Of a stretch of 23,326 bases of DNA, positions 23,288 to 23,326 are shown piece after piece. The position numbers and the translations under genes are program-made. Source of the DNA: CAYWXV01 sp964462535 (GTDB taxonomy: Bacteria; Bacteroidota; Ignavibacteria; OLB7); the NCBI GenBank assembly GCA_964462535.1, contig CAYWXV010000041.1:1-23326 (forward strand), in the 5' to 3' direction. The first letter of the stretch is position 1; every line of letters begins with the position of its first letter. The notes beneath the pieces were generated by a model, which did not search any database, was not told where the DNA came from, and saw nothing but the letters and a program-made list of their open reading frames with translations.

Positions 23288-23326
23288 ATGTTCGCGCCGT
23301 TCTGATTTGCCGTGATCGGGAGACTA

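Overview
The window looks like a chromosomal segment of a G+C-rich bacterium from the Bacteroidota/Chlorobiota/Kapabacteria neighbourhood (FCB group). Three things point there: a secreted protein with a type IX secretion (T9SS) C-terminal sorting domain (19377-20390), several Bacteroidota-style promoters (TTTG, 19-20 nt, TAnnTTTG or TAnnTTCG), and many exported beta-rich proteins with few Shine-Dalgarno sequences. The G+C impression and the taxonomic placement come from reading, not from a computation or search. I see no transposase, integrase, CRISPR array, tRNA or rRNA.

Layout. (1) 1-1247, plus strand: the end of a secreted DUF4397-like protein, then aspartate-semialdehyde dehydrogenase (asd). 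(2) 1225-5244, minus strand: a tight shikimate operon, aroE > aroK-aroB fusion > aroQ > aroC, with junctions of a 4-nt overlap, 12 nt and 1 nt. It encodes five of the seven chorismate steps; DAHP synthase and EPSP synthase are absent here. (3) 5354-6112, plus: an unrecognised coiled-coil protein. (4) 6121-9622, minus: a four-gene flavin redox operon, FMN-binding (flavinylated) exported protein > four-helix membrane protein with histidines > Tat-exported ApbE flavin transferase > Tat-exported flavin amine oxidase. An outer-membrane porin-like gene (9826-10980) diverges from it across back-to-back promoters. (5) 11086-12762, minus: kbl (glycine C-acetyltransferase) and a ferritin-like protein. 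(6) 12914-16772, plus: an alpha/beta hydrolase and a 992-residue exported protein made of twelve 26-27-residue GNDxY repeats followed by a helical HEAT-like region. (7) 16880-21546, plus: an ECF sigma factor, an anti-sigma-like protein fused through a membrane helix to a beta-barrel-like domain, a lipoprotein, a T9SS cargo protein and a six-Asp-box propeller. (8) 21547-22218: no convincing gene, but two successive promoter-terminator units that may make small RNAs. (9) 22219-23220, plus: a secreted endonuclease/exonuclease/phosphatase-family protein, then a hairpin at the window end.

How the genes work together. The aro operon is ordinary core metabolism in an unusually compact form. The flavin operon makes functional sense as a set: ApbE would attach FMN to the Thr of the SGAT motif in the FMN-binding protein, with the membrane protein as possible electron conduit and the amine oxidase as a possible electron source. 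The sigma/anti-sigma cluster probably controls cell-surface proteins encoded with it. The most unusual items are the anti-sigma/beta-barrel fusion, the GNDxY solenoid protein, the flavin operon with an amine oxidase, and the tandem putative small-RNA units.
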